Positions 47,421 to 60,900 of a stretch of DNA of 64,000 nt are shown here, one piece after another. The DNA is from Rhyzopertha dominica (lineage: Eukaryota > Arthropoda > Insecta > Coleoptera > Bostrichidae), in assembly GCA_025024175.1 (NCBI GenBank), contig QCXZ01000003.1, positions 19,240,392-19,304,391 on the forward strand, given 5' to 3'. The position numbers were made by a program, and so were the translations under genes. Below the pieces are notes generated by a model. It saw only the letters and a list, made by a program, of their open reading frames with translations. It was not told where the DNA came from and ran no database searches. Positions within the stretch are counted from its first letter, which is position 1, and each line of letters opens with the position of its first letter.

Positions 47421-48866
47421 ATTCATACTTGCACTTGACTATGCGAAATGTAAAAATACCAACTTTAGATATGACTAGTCAAATCTTGCTAAATTTAAAA
47501 ATTCACCTGCATTCTTGTTAAAAAAAGTTCCTTCGGCCTCACAATTTATATTTTACTTTCAGTTTTACCTAAATTTAGGAATATTTTAATCAACTGTAAG
47601 AGCCAAGGCTTGGACTTTGCTTAAATTTGTGTTCGTATAGCTACAGTTGGTAAAATAATAAGGAAGGAGCAGAAGCAGATATTGCTCCATGTTCCTTAAG
47701 CACACCTGTATTTCAATAGATAACATGCTTTTGAGAGCCGAGCACAGATCATCTTTAATTTGTGGGTAGGACTGTTAGCCACCAGATGAAGTCAGTGCAA
47801 TTTAATTTCGGACTTTTCTGAAGCAATAAATAAAAACCCAGCTTTCGCAAGATATGATATTTATGCGCATCTCAAAGAGCTGTGTCCAATTGTATTTAGG
47901 AGTGAAATCGATAATCAAGATACATTGCAACAGAAATGCATTTATTAAATACATGTTATATTAGCTGCCAAAGAAGTGCTTGAAATATTAGAATTTTATT
48001 TCATTTTTTTTTTTAGTTTTCGTACATAACCAAATTTAACACTACTTTTATGCTTTGTCACTATAATTACTCCAAAAAGTGTAAAACATTTCACACTTCC
48101 ACCTTAATTTAGAAAAAATTGGAAGCAATCTTGTGCCTATTATTTTATTATTAAATTAGCTTCCTTCGTGCACAAACAGAAACCAAATGGTGTGAAATGT
48201 GTGCCGTTTGAATGTAGATGATTTTGCCGTTTAGATCTCACCAGACGGGCACGTTGTTGGTGTTAAAATTCTATAACATTTAATGGTCACTGAAAATATT
48301 ATTGCTAATATAAAGGACACTTTTTATTCTAGGACATTCGTTGTCGAAATTGTACACATTCATAAGTACATACATAGCAAAGTTTAAATCCATTTTAGAT
48401 TTGTGTTTGACTTAAAATCAAACTGAGAAATTGGGCCTTAGTTATTATTGTCAATAATTAATATGTTGTGGTAAGTGTTAAAATTCTTACTCTCTGTTTT
48501 AAATTATTGTTGTGTAATTTTAGAACCATTTGTAGAAATGTAGTAATCAATATTAGTCAGATTGTGCATTCTCTCTTATTAATTCACGATTCCTGTTATA
48601 TTATTTTACACTTATTCAGATGTAATGTTATTAATTATATTATTAGTGTAAATTGTGTGATATATAACCAAAGTGTTTTACACAAACTCTGATATTATTC
48701 TGTATGTAAAGACAATGTTGCTATAATGTATCAATAGTTTTATTAAGGTGTAACAGTTTTTATTGGGTATGAATAATGTCTTCTTATAGTTATTATTGTG
48801 TGACTTTATTTGAAAAATTAATTGTAATACAATTTTCATTTTATTTCCAAACCCCATATAAGCATG

Positions 48867-48942
48867 TTCTTTGTAAATATTCACAAACAGTAGTTTCTGA
48901 CAACTGATGTTAGGAACTATTGTTGTGAATATTTACAAAGAA
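48867..48942. repeat. 76-bp inverted repeat
   Basis: TTCTTTGTAAATATTCACAA at 48867 is exactly mirrored by TTGTGAATATTTACAAAGAA ending at 48942, with CAGTAGTTTC / GAACTATTG partly pairing inside and a loop near ACTGATGT. Perfect 20-bp stem; possibly a tiny MITE. Confidence 0.8.
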
Positions 48943-49121
48943 TGTGGAAAATAATACATAAAATCAGACAAGAATAAATTCAATTCTATCTTTAGTTTTT
49001 TGTATGTCCATGGCATAGAATATTCATAGTTAATATCTCCTTGAAATAAGGCTTCAACGTGTTTTAAAATTTGTCGATTTGACAATGTATGTCAAAGTTA
49101 TTAAGAACTACGGGTCACATG

Positions 49122-49278
49122 TGTAATGTCTTGTTGTTGATTCACTGGTTTGTACTTTGTTAGTTCTGTGAAGAGTTTACTAAAAGCGTAAACAAGTTTT
49201 ATTTAACTTTTATTAACTTGAAATTGAATGACAACTTCATACCAATAAAATGACAAGTTAGTATTCCTATATATGACA
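49122..49278 (-). repeat. 3' LTR of the Gypsy element
   Basis: 157 bp; on the minus strand begins TGTCATATATAGG and ends GACATTACA, the TG...CA type ends. AATAAA-like motifs occur on both strands. Confidence 0.88.
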
Positions 49279-49323
49279 TGCCCTTTTTAAAAAACAAAGA
49301 AATGACACAAGCAAATATTACAA

Positions 49324-52300
49324 TTATAAATTTAATCTTTGCGGGGGCTTAACTATGCGACCACACCTTGTTTTCACAACAGGTTCGTTGGACGAGTTTG
49401 GTTCCACAATAGCACTGTTTTCCTTGTTTGGACAGTCTATTTTCTTGGCCATAGTTTTTCTGTCTTCTGGCATCTTTGCTGAAACGTCAATAGGATCAGT
49501 AACATTTTCACTACGCGGAAGAAATGCTCGGTGTGGTTTCAGAATCTTGCGGTTTCGACGATAGGTTGCATCTTCTATTTCGACCACATAGTCATTCGGA
49601 CCAAATTTATCTATGACAGTTCCAGGCTTCCAGCACCTCTTCTCCTTTTGCATGAGAATAGGCTGATTTGGTACCAACTTCGATAATGGTTTTGCTTTTT
49701 GATCAAAGTAATTTTTCTGCACCACTTGTCTACCTTCCGAGGTCTTCTTTACACCCTTCAATGAGTATTTTGGACGTAAAATACTTTGTGACACTGGAAG
49801 TATCGTTCTCAGTCTTCTGCCCATTAGTAATTGTGACGGACTTGGCAAATCCTGTTTTGGAGTAATGTTGTAGTTTTAAATGGCTGCAAATGGATCAGAA
49901 CCCTCTTCGTATGCTTTAACAAGTAAACTTTTTGCAGTTTGTATGGCTCTTTCAACCATCTCATTGGATGACGGATAATGCGGACTTGAGGTTGACAATT
50001 TTATTCCATATTTTGATGCAAAATTAAAGAACTCCCTAGAGTTAAACGGAGGGCCATTGTCGGAAAAGATCTCTTGAGGTAGTCCGTTTATTGCAAATAT
50101 ATTCTTAAGACTTGATATTACTACTTCTGCAGTTTTAGTCGTTATTTTGTTGACAACAAGAAACTTACTAAAGTAGTCTGTTATAATTACAAAGTTCAAT
50201 GATCCCCAAATTTTGAAATCTATTCCAATTTTTTGCCAAGGCAGATCCGGGATTTCATGAGGTTGTAACGGCTCCCTTGTGTTTGATTTTGAATACCTTT
50301 AGCAAATTTGACAATTCAAAACTAAATTTTCTATTGCTGTTGAGATTCCTGGCCAATAAACTAATTCTTGAGCCAAAAGTTTAGTAGAGACAACACCTTG
50401 GTGAGAACTATGTAGAAGGTTCAAAAATTCTTGTCGCAGATTTTCTGGAACAACTATTCTTCGTTTATAAAAAAGAATATTTTTGTGAAGAAAAATATCA
50501 TTTCTCAATGACCAGAACTTTTTAACTGATGAAGGAACATTATTTTTGTGCACAGGCCAGCATTCTTTGGTGTAGAACTTTACTTTTTGTAAAATAGGAT
50601 CAGAATTTATTGCCTCTAAGAGCCGTCTTTCATTTTCTGGTGAGGTGACAATAATTGAGTAAACCCGTAGATGTTTTTCCAGGAATTCGGTACCGAAAAT
50701 TTCCTTATCAGGTTTTCTACTCAGTGTATCCGCGATTTGAAGATTTTTTCCTGGCACATATTGGAGGTCAAATTTATATCTTAATAAGCGAAATGTTAGT
50801 CGCTAAATTCTGGGAGACATTTCGTCGAGTGGTTTTTTAAGAAGTCCAAGTAAAGGACGGTGATCTGTTTGGATCAAAATCNTCCTTCNAAAAACATATT
50901 GGTGAAATCGTTCACAACCATAAACAATTGCAAACAATTCTTTCAATATGGTTGTATCTCTGCTGTGTTGGCGTTAATGAAACAGAAGCGTATTCGACAG
51001 GATGAGAATCCTGCATTAACATGGCAGCAAGACCATAAGGACTTGCATCTACCGAAAGTACAACTTCTTTATTGGGGTCGAAAAATTTTAAAACTGGAAC
51101 CGAAGTTACAAGTTGCTTTAATTGACAGAAAGCATTTTCTTCATTTTGACCCCACTGCCAATCTGCCTTGTTCGACAATAATTTCCTCAATGTGGATGTT
51201 TCTTCTGATAAATTCGGAATAAATTTCGCCAAATATACCACCATGCCTAGAAATCTTTGTAGTTCAGATTTATTTTTGGGAGATTTCATGTTCACAATAG
51301 CCTGAATTTTTTTATTATCTGGAGCGATTCCTTTATTACTTATTTGATGTCCTAAAAAATTTAATTTCTGTACCCCAAACTGAGATTTCTGACGATTAAT
51401 TGTAACACCAGAAATTTTAATTTTTTCCACGACATTTCTAAGATTACTGTTATGTTCTGTTAGTGTTTTCCCAAACACAAGAATATCATCGAAATATGAT
51501 ATTACACCAGGTAATCCCTCAAGTAACTCAAACATATATCTGGAGAAAATTTCAGGAGAGCAGGAAAGTCCATATGGTAACCTCAGATAGTGGTATCTTC
51601 CAAACGGTGTTGCTACCGTACATAAGAGCGAACTCTCATAATCTAATGGAATCTGAAGAAAAGCTGAAGAAGCATCTAACTGCGAGAAATATTGAGCACC
51701 AGCTAATTCTGCAACTAAGCTATCCTGAGTTGGAATAATTCCCTTCTTATGTATCTGTTCAATGGACGAGGGTCCATACAAATCCGAATATCCCCATTGG
51801 ACTTAGGTACAATTACAAGAGGATGCACCCAATCTGTTGGTTCGGTTACAGGAGTTATTATTTTTGCCGGGATCAATGTATCAAGTTTTTCTTTTACTTT
51901 ATCCTTTAATGCCAACGGTATCTTTCTTGCAGCATTGATGCAAGGGACCGCATCATCTTTCAACTTAATCGTGCATGACTTATCAAACTTTCCAATCCCC
52001 AAAAATATATTTTGATACTTACTAATTAGCTTTTTTGTATCATCTGAGGATTCACTTACAATATGGTTCACACGCATCATGTTCTTCTGCCTAAGTAACC
52101 CTAAGTCACACGCTGCTGTCAGTCCCAAAATTGACGATGGTTGATCCGACGACAGAACGTAGAATTCCAGATTAACATGACACGTTTTGTATTCAGCACG
52201 CAATGTCAGTTTACCAAGAACATTTATTTTATGTCCCGAATATGATGAAAGTGTTGCAGAAGTTAGCACAAGTGACTTGTCCAGAGTTTTTAGCTTCTTA

Positions 52301-53120
52301 AAGTCACCAAGATTTAAAATATTCACATGGCTACCTGTATCCACTTTAAAGTTCAGCAAAATACCAGCCACAGCAATTTTTGCAATCCACTCTATTGAAT
52401 TCACTTCTGGAGAGTCATTTTTGGTTACTGTCCACACAGTATTTCTTCCATCACTTTCCCGGGCATCAAATTGTTCATCATCGCTTTCCGATTGATTTTC
52501 CACAACTTCATGGACGTTTTTATCCCTACAAAATTTCCTGTAGTGTCCTCTTCTTTTGCATCTGCTACATACACGATGGTAGGCTGGACATTTATTCCAA
52601 ACGTGACTAAGACCACATTTATTACACAGAATCTGTTTTTGTCCTGAATTTTTGTTAAACGAGCCCATGGAACTAAAAGAACTCGATTCACCACGCGAAT
52701 TTGCTTGTTGACCAAACTTCTGTTTAAAATTGTTTGACTTTACCGCGTCCACTGAAACTAGTTCATGTTTAGTCCCACTAGAAATTTCTTTTTGTTTCAT
52801 TACACTGCTTTCCATTGCTCGACAAATTGTAACCGCTTTTTCGAGCGTTAAACTTGTATCTTGCAGCAATTTTTCTTCAATGTTAGCATCCCTGATTCCT
52901 AGGACAATCCTATCCATTATCATAACTTCCTTTTCCTTGAATTCACAAGTGTTGGCCAATTGCTTGAGTGCAGTTAGGAATTGATCAAACGTTTCACCTG
53001 CCATCTGGTCTCGCTTAAAAAATTTGAAATGTTCATAAACTAGATTTTTGATTGGGTCACAAAATTCATCGAATTTTTTTAGAATTACATCTAGTTTATT
53101 TTTGTCCCACCTCTGCCACC
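49324..53120 (-). pseudogene. Gypsy gag-pol, N-terminus of gag missing, frameshifted
   Basis: The long open part (53120-51715) starts mid-gag (KFDEFCDPIKNLVYEHFKFF), has two zinc knuckles (CNKCGLSHVWNKC and CSRCKRRGHYRKFC), then the protease site VDTGSHVNIL and the entry of reverse transcriptase (HPLVIVPKSNGDIRICMDPR). A frameshift near 51770 moves to 51781-50912, with the catalytic box SYFDDILVFG and the start of RNase H (LSVDASPYGLAAMLM). Further breaks and two N bases occur near 50760-50910. The integrase zinc finger (HSSHQGVV...CQIC, 50757-50299) ends in a stop. The core 50199-49876 retains the three acidic residues (IITDYFSK, FSDNGPPF, SNEMVER), and the C-terminal domain lies at 49848-49324. 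Gag normally has ~100 more N-terminal residues, absent here. Confidence 0.88.
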
Positions 53121-53121
53121 A

Positions 53122-53277
53122 TGTAATGTCTTGTTGTTGATTCACTGGTTTGTATTTTGGTAGTTCTGTGAAGAATTTACTAAAAGCGTAACAAGTTTTA
53201 TTAAACTTTTATTAACTTGAAATTGAATGACAACTTCATACCAATAAAATGACAAGTTAGTATTCCTATACATGACA
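53122..53277 (-). repeat. 5' LTR of the Gypsy element
   Basis: 156 bp partner of 49122-49278, about 96-97 percent identical by direct comparison (five substitutions, one single-base indel). Confidence 0.88.
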
Positions 53278-53282
53278 ACATG

Positions 53283-54972
53283 TAGATGGCCCACACTATA
53301 TATTACCAGGAAGGTACTATTTACTAGGGCTCTACTGCCCTTCCAAATATTTAAGTGAGTCAATTTGCATCTGGATGGGTAAAATTACATTGCTTAAAGC
53401 TGTCAGTGACTGATACGTGGATTTGCAATGACCAGTTAGATTTCCTAGAATGTATGATTAAATGATGCTTGTAAATATAATAAAATTATTCTTCATCCAT
53501 ACAAGTGCCAATCGATTGACTTATCAAACATGTTAAGAATTCATAATCAACTTTAGAAGCACCAAGTGTACCTACATCATTTAAAGTGTGAACTACTTTA
53601 TTTAGAAACAAGTCTGTGTAGTAACTTCCATGTGGCTATTGATATTTTTCTACAAAAACTAATAGAAATCACCTTCTTATACACAACTGACAAAATTCAC
53701 TTTTTAGTAGAAATACCTTCTAATTAACTGTTTACATATTTAGCGGTTCAAGAATGTTTTATGCAAGCCAAACATGATTGTCATCAACAAATGATTACAT
53801 TTTAAATACTTACGTGCCGATATACGTTCTTGACAAACTGGTCCCGATGCCACTGTCAAATAACTAAACCGCCAACTTAAGTACAGCGACATCTACTTGT
53901 CTTNATGATTTCATTCATTTGGCAAAGTGACATTGTTGTCAAAAAAATTAAACTGCCAATGTGATGGATTTAAAAAGCAGAGAAGAAATAAGACTAAGTT
54001 CAAAACAGAAAAATGAACTTTTTTTCAGCCAGAATAACGAAGTGTTAATTACAGATTTGCNAGTTTTACAACAAGCTGGAATTCTTTTTCCNTTGAAACT
54101 TTGGCATAAANCAAACAATTTTTTGTAGAAATTCATAGGATGTCATGAGTAATCCATGCTAGAAATATAAAATTATTTAATATTACAACATTAAAACCTG
54201 CGATTATTAAATGGAAGAATCAATTTCATCTGATTTCAATGAAAATTGCATGTTCAATTCTATGTCATACACTAGCTTCATCGCAAGGTATCATTTTGTA
54301 ACCTTTAGAATGAACTTTGTATTATATTTATTTAAATGCTACTCATAATTTTGAGGTTTTGTGTGCAGCAATGAGTATGTCAGCATATTTTTTATAGTAA
54401 TTCTCTGTTTAAACCTACACTTAAAAATTTAAAACAGCCCTATTATTTACCACATTTTAAAATTCATGCATCTTCCCCATTGTATTATTGAAGTACAACA
54501 GCATGCACCTGCCTACCTTTACATAGAAGTTGAGCATCTTAACATTTTTTAATAGTGTTTTAAACAATGTAAATTGTATTATAGGTACTGATGAAATAAA
54601 TTATTACAAAAGCTTGACACTGTAAAGAGCATATAATTTTGACTAATTTCCAGCGGAAAGTTTATGATACCATTTACAAGTGTTATATTGAAATTAAAAA
54701 AGAAGTAATTTCACTTTCCCTTACAACTAACATGCTTGGTACTTGGACAAATCAGAATTGTTTCAAAACAAAACTATCAAGAGGTTTCGTTTTATTTGTA
54801 ACAAATAACGTGACATGAGTAATACAACTAAATCGGATTAAAATAAGATAAATTTCATAAAAATTAAATAGCACATCAAACATCAAGCAACGGAGTTATA
54901 CAACTGCCAGTATGTACATTATCTTGGCTATGAACACTGTCACGCTATACAATAAAAATTGATCTATGGCCA
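53283..54972. other. 3' flank of CYC1 and Gypsy border
   Basis: AT-rich with four isolated N bases (53904, 54061, 54092, 54111). Contains one copy of a dispersed repeat (54120-54446); the CYC1 3' untranslated region should lie at its right end, with an AATAAA complement not clearly placed. Confidence 0.4.
54120..54446. repeat. dispersed repeat shared with CYC1 intron, copy 1
   Basis: Colinear with 61965-62323: blocks TTCTATGTCATACA, TTTAGAATGAACTTTGTA, TTTATTTAAATGCTACT and AACAGCCCTATT recur in order with heavy divergence. No coding content. Confidence 0.55.
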
Positions 54973-57900
54973 TTATTTATCACTTTTCGGCCTATACTCG
55001 ATTTTTCTAGTTTTCAAGACGGAAAACTTGAACCTCTTCATGTAATACAAGATACCAGTTAGGGTAGTAAATATTATGAAAACTCGAATAAGCATTTTCT
55101 TGCGCTCATCGTGTTCTGGTTCAGCTGTCCATTTCAAGAAGGTGGATATATCCTTGGCTAATTGACTTGCGGTAGCTGGTGTTCCATCTGTATACTCTAT
55201 AACTTCATTATACAATGCTTGTGCCATGGAAATGGCACCACCTGGGAAATAAGGATTGAAATATTGTCCTTCACGAAGGACTACGCCTGCAGGAGCATCA
55301 CAATAGCCTGTTAGAAGTGCAAAAATGTAGTCCTCGCCTGCAAAAAAAAAAGAAAAACANGAATAAAAGTTTTGCTTCAGCAATATGTTATCATTTTGCA
55401 ATGTTGATTTAATATCTTCAGTTAAAAACATAGTTTTATTTATAATTTACTGTATACTGCAGATGTACAAGGTGAGCAAATAAGAGAGGTGACCGGTCAT
55501 ATCTCGTAAACCAGTAGTCCTAGAGCTTTGAGGTAAAAAATTTCTTAGTAAAGTGACCAAGAGAAATTGCTTGAAAATATTTTAGAGTTTATAGTGATTG
55601 CTAGAGGGTGCTGTGGTACCTCCAAATTACAAAATTAATGTTTGTGTCATTTAGCCTAATAAATGCCTGCGATATTAAACATTTTAAGATTGTTTGGACT
55701 AAAATTTACCATTTTTGTTTAGAACATTTTTTTGTTAAATGTCAAATTAAGGAGAAAATCGCGTATATTTCAGGTTTGGCTTGACCGATTTTAACCAACG
55801 AGGTCTCATTTTCAAGAGCTTATGTGCCATTGTAAAAAAAGCAATTTTAAGTGTCAGAACATTGCGTGTTGACCGCAAGANGGCGGTTTCTGAAGTTACT
55901 ACCTAAATATCAATTTTTATCGAAATTTTTAAATGCAAAGTTATAAGGTTATTTACTTTATTAAATGAACAATTGAATATAGATTAAAATGGTGAAAACT
56001 ACAATGATGAAAACCGCACCATTTAAAAAATTAGAGAAAAATCAATATTTAGGTAGGAATTTCAAAAAACGCCCTCTTGCGGTCAACACACATACTATGT
56101 TCGGACACTTAAAATTGCTTTTTATAAAGGCACATAAGTTTTTGAAAATAACACCTCGTTGGTTGAGATCGGTCAAGCCAAACCCAAATATTAGCGGTTT
56201 TCTATATTAATATTCACCAGCCCCCACTCCTTCATTAGACATTTAAGAATAAAATGTTCTAAACAAAAATGGTAGATTTTAGTCCAAACAATCTTAATTG
56301 CTGGAAAGTATTTTCGAGTTCGTAAAGTGACCACTAGGAGGCACTGTGGCACCTCCAAATTACAAAGTTAAAAATTTTTCTCAAAATTTTTTAATGGTGC
56401 TGATTTCACCATTTTAGTCCATTTTAATGAAGTAAATAGCCTTATANCTTTGCATTTAAAAATTTCNAGAAAAAATGATATATAGGTAGTAACGCCCTCT
56501 TGCNGTCAACACACAAACAATGTTTTGACACTTATTATTGCTTTTTATAAAAGCACATAAGCTCTTGAAAGCGACACCTTGTCCGTTGAAATCGGTCAAG
56601 CCAAACCTGAAATATTAGCGATTTTCTATATTAATATTCACTTGCCCCCCACTCCCTTATTTGACATTTAACGAAAAAATGTTCTAAACAATAATGGTAG
56701 ATTAAAGGCCAAACAATCTTAAAATGTTTAATACCACAGACATTTATTAGGCTAAAAATGAAACAAACATTTTTTTGTAATTTGGAGGTACCACAGCACC
56801 CTCTAGCGGTCACTTTACAAACTCGAAAATATTTTCCAGCGATTTCTCTTGCCCACTTTACTTTTAAAAAATTTTAGCTCAACGCTCTAGGGTTACTGGT
56901 TTATGAGATATGACCGGCCACCTCTCTTATTTGTTCACCCTGTACATATAAACAACTGTTTTCAATACTACATTTAGTCGCCAACCATGAACGTACAAAA
57001 TTACCAAATTGACAAAAATTTCATGAGCATAAATTATCATAATTTAACATAATCTACACTGCTACATTAGTAACGCGATCCTGCTACATGACCCGTAACA
57101 GCCAAAAAATCTTCTCACTCAAGTTTTTGAAAAGAACTTTCAACTCTGGGATGTTCTTCACACTTGTAGTTCATTTTATTTCCACTTCTAGTTGCACAGT
57201 ACTGACTTTTACTAATTTTCTTGTAAATTGCGAGTTTCACAGTTTCACAGTTGTGGCAGGGTTTTAGCCTCATACACAAAGTCAGGTTCCTGTTTATATA
57301 CCTAGGATCACATCTATGATGTACCGAATCACAGAATCAACTTCAACTTCTTGATGCAAATTCCTTCATAACTGCTAAATTGCACAAGGAACTCCTTCAT
57401 AAGTAATTTCTTCAACTCAGCCCACATTGTAATTCCTCTCTTGGTCTCTTNCCATGAACAAACACCTTGACCAACCTTTCAATGATTTCTTCNCAAACAA
57501 TAACACTTGCAAGTTTTTCCAGTTCAATAAAGTTGCCATCTTTTCAAGATCTCGTANCCACATACAAATTATCAACNNTAAATGGCCTTACGAAATCTTC
57601 AATATCTTTAAATGTCATGCTAAAATGAGGCACTTGATTGGAATGGTTTCGAGTACTGCTAATTCCAGATAAATTATTGTAATCTTCATCTTTTATATGA
57701 GCACCCAGTAAATTAGAGACAAACTGCCCTCTGCAGATTCGTCTCACTTTTTCTTCATCCGTACCAAAGTAGAACTGGCCATTAATTATGGCAATGACAA
57801 ACTCTCTTGCACTTCTGCTATTTTCTCTTTTAATTCCGGCAACTCAATCTATTTGCAGCTCTGGGAATTTATGTAAACCTCAACAACTTAATCGAAGTCT

Positions 57901-60900
57901 GTTACCATAAAGTTACTTAAAAAGGGAGTTCACTATGCTTGCTGAGACACTATTAATAGCCTCTGATACATCATCAACTTCACCCAATAATGGCATTTCG
58001 ATACTATAACGGATTACTTCACTATTTACTTTCTGAATTATATGATTCCAATCAACTTATCCCACTTCTGATGAAGAAAGAACTTTTCTTTCTCGTAAAA
58101 TGACAATGTTTTATTCCTTTGGTTTGACGATGAGGTGGCATTAAAAACTCGAAACCGGCTACAATTAAAAATAAAGAAATTTGGAAGAAAAAAAGGCTTT
58201 ATTATACTCATACCTATAAATAAAAACAATTTTAGTGACCCAATTCCAATCACTTCCTATATGCTAGAAGAATTATGACATAGGTATTGGGATTTCAAAT
58301 TAATATCGTAGCGCCGCCAGAAATGTATTCATGAACTAATCTCTTGCATATGATTTTTTAACCTCCCTTTCTAGTGTAAGTAACCGGTACAGGACGTACT
58401 CACTGATTCCAAACACAATGTTGTATGTGCGGGAACGCTTTTCTTGTTTTCTTCAATTCACAATCTCTACTTCTCAGTTTCTGATATGTAAAGAATTAAA
58501 AATACTCCACACGTAGTGACGTAACAGACAAATTTTGCAAAAATATACTGATATTGAAATGGCGTATCTACCGTCATATTCATACTCGCATCTCACGAAT
58601 CGGCGTAAGTTACTTACGTGGGTAAATAACACCGCGAATATGTCGATAGATAATATTTAATTAAGTTACGCCACTATATGTAAAGGGTGACGATATATTA
58701 TGTTATAAACAACTTTGTGGGGGAGGGGGTTCTATTTATACCATTATTAAAATAATATTCTTCGTTAAAATGAAGTGAACAAACGTTAATAACATTGGCT
58801 TGCCAATATGATGCTTAATTATCCAGGGTTTTCTTCAGTTCACTAGCTTTCTTCTCATACTAGATTCAAAATAACCTTTCTCAAATCTCTTTTTAGGGAA
58901 ACTATGAAAGCTAAGCTCCTTTTCAGGTCTTTTTCCATCCAGAATGATGCCAACGAATATAACGGCAATGGTTGGACGGAGCCATGTCAGCTTTCAAAAA
59001 GTATTCCAATAACAGCCAATTGTAATTTTAATAAAGTTAAATTAAGCAAGCAATAATAGCAATGAAAACAAAGAATCAAGAAGTACAACAAAAAGAAGAA
59101 AAACTAAAAAATAATAACAGTAGAAATAACACTCAAAATCAGCAAACCCCAAATGTAAACAAACACTATGACAAAAGAATATTTCCGGCTGCTGCCGAAA
59201 GGTGGCGTATCGCTTCTCATGAAACAGGAATTAGAAATACTTGTTCATGATATACAGTCTGCATCTAATCTAAAGCTTTGTTTTTCCCATCTGAACTTTT
59301 AAACCATTAAGTTAAGGTTCGGATAAAAACTCTTAGACCGGTTGATATAATTTCATTAAATTTGGTTATTGTTATTTAAAGTAAAAGCCGTTAAAATCAT
59401 GCATACATTTTTTAATAAATGTTTTGGAGGAGGCTGGGAGCGGTCCAACCACCCACATTTTAACCCTTAATTTTAAAACGGGTAAGTACTTTTATTTAAA
59501 GTATCCTTTTTTGATTTTTTTATATAACGTTTATATTAACAACACAATGAGCAAAAAAGGTAGTGCNAACAACCTACAAATAGTAGGTGGTACTGAGACA
59601 CATTTTGAAGTAAAATAACAATTTTCTGTGATTTATTACTTCGGTTTGAGATTTTCCACACGTTATTGCTTACCTCCATGACGAGCAGATGTTATATAAG
59701 TCAGGTCTGGTGGGAATGCTCCATTGTTAGCAGCTCTGGCAGCTTCCTCATTAGGATATGGACTGGGTACGTAATCAGACAGCTTCCCAGGCCTTTGGTA
59801 CATATTGCCCTGTTCATCGGGACCGTCAGTTATCATGACTTCTTCTGCTTCTGCTTTAGCTTGTTCTTCCGTATGTGTGACCCCAACTAGGTTACGATAT
59901 GCCAGGTATCGCAAAGAGTGACAAGCTGAACACACTTGTTTGTACACCTCATAACCACGGCGTACACTAAACCAATGAACAGCTTTAGTTACATAAATTA
60001 TACAATTACTTTCACATCCAATGGATGGGAAGTACTGTATCACGAAAATAATTTCAAAAATTTTTATTTGCTAAATCGCTTTAGAATATTCGAAAATGTA
60101 AAAAAACAAAATTTCTTGTCTTGAAATTTGGCATACATATAAATCTCAACTGCCCAAAGCAACCTATTGTTTTTGGGGTATACGGAAGGAGGTGAAATTG
60201 GAAGGTACAACCCTTTCTGCAAATTTGTATTTTTAAAACTATTTTTCTTATTAGTATGTGATTAGGAATATAATTGCGAGTATTATTCATCCTTATACAT
60301 TTTCAGTACAGCAAACGGTTTAGAAGATATTAGCAAAAAACCATCCCTAAAAAAAAAACTGGTAATTTGGGCCTATTTGCACAAAAGCGTGGTTAACAAG
60401 CCTTTGTCTTGAAATGTTCTATGTATGAACACGGATTTATTTACTTTATATGTGCTGGTTAACGACATTTTAACTAAGAGTTTGGTTAACCACTTTTTTA
60501 TAGACTTCAGAGTCAAAATGTTGCAATTATCTACTAAAAGTGTCTAAAACATTTATAAATAGAAAATATATAATACTTGTGACTTTTCACTAGCAAAAAT
60601 TTGTTTTTTTTTCAAATTTAATTTTAAGGTATTTGTTTCGTCGGTCCAGCAAATGCATGCTTAATTGAATATGCATGTATGTTAACTTAAAAAAATTGCT
60701 CATCTAGCACATAAAAAGAAGGTACCTTTACTTTACACTCTTGCTGAAAGGTGCATTAATTTACATGCTGAAATAAATACGGTGTTACCAAAATGATTGC
60801 TTTGTCAGTCTAAATTGATTATTTAATTAAACATTAAATTGTACTTGTCACTATAAGTGTTTAGTTTCATTAAAATATGATCACCGAAAAAAAAATGTAT

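Larger units (their letters stand above)
49122..53277 (-). mobile_element. Ty3/Gypsy LTR retrotransposon, internally deleted
   Basis: Two ~156 bp LTRs in the same orientation bound 4,156 bp, with a perfect 5-bp target duplication ACATG outside (49117-49121 and 53278-53282). Internal gene order on the minus strand is gag (CCHC), protease, reverse transcriptase, RNase H, integrase. No env is present after integrase. It sits between the convergent UBE2V and CYC1 genes. A primer-binding-type TGGTGGCAGAGGTGGGAC starts right after the 5' LTR (53121-53104) and a purine tract AAAAAGGGCA precedes the 3' LTR. LTRs differ at five bases and one indel. Confidence 0.9.

Noticed and set aside
53143..53145. 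Gag translation starting inside the 5' LTR
   Set aside because: The codon there is GTG, and homologous Gag text begins only after the primer-site region; the true start has been deleted.
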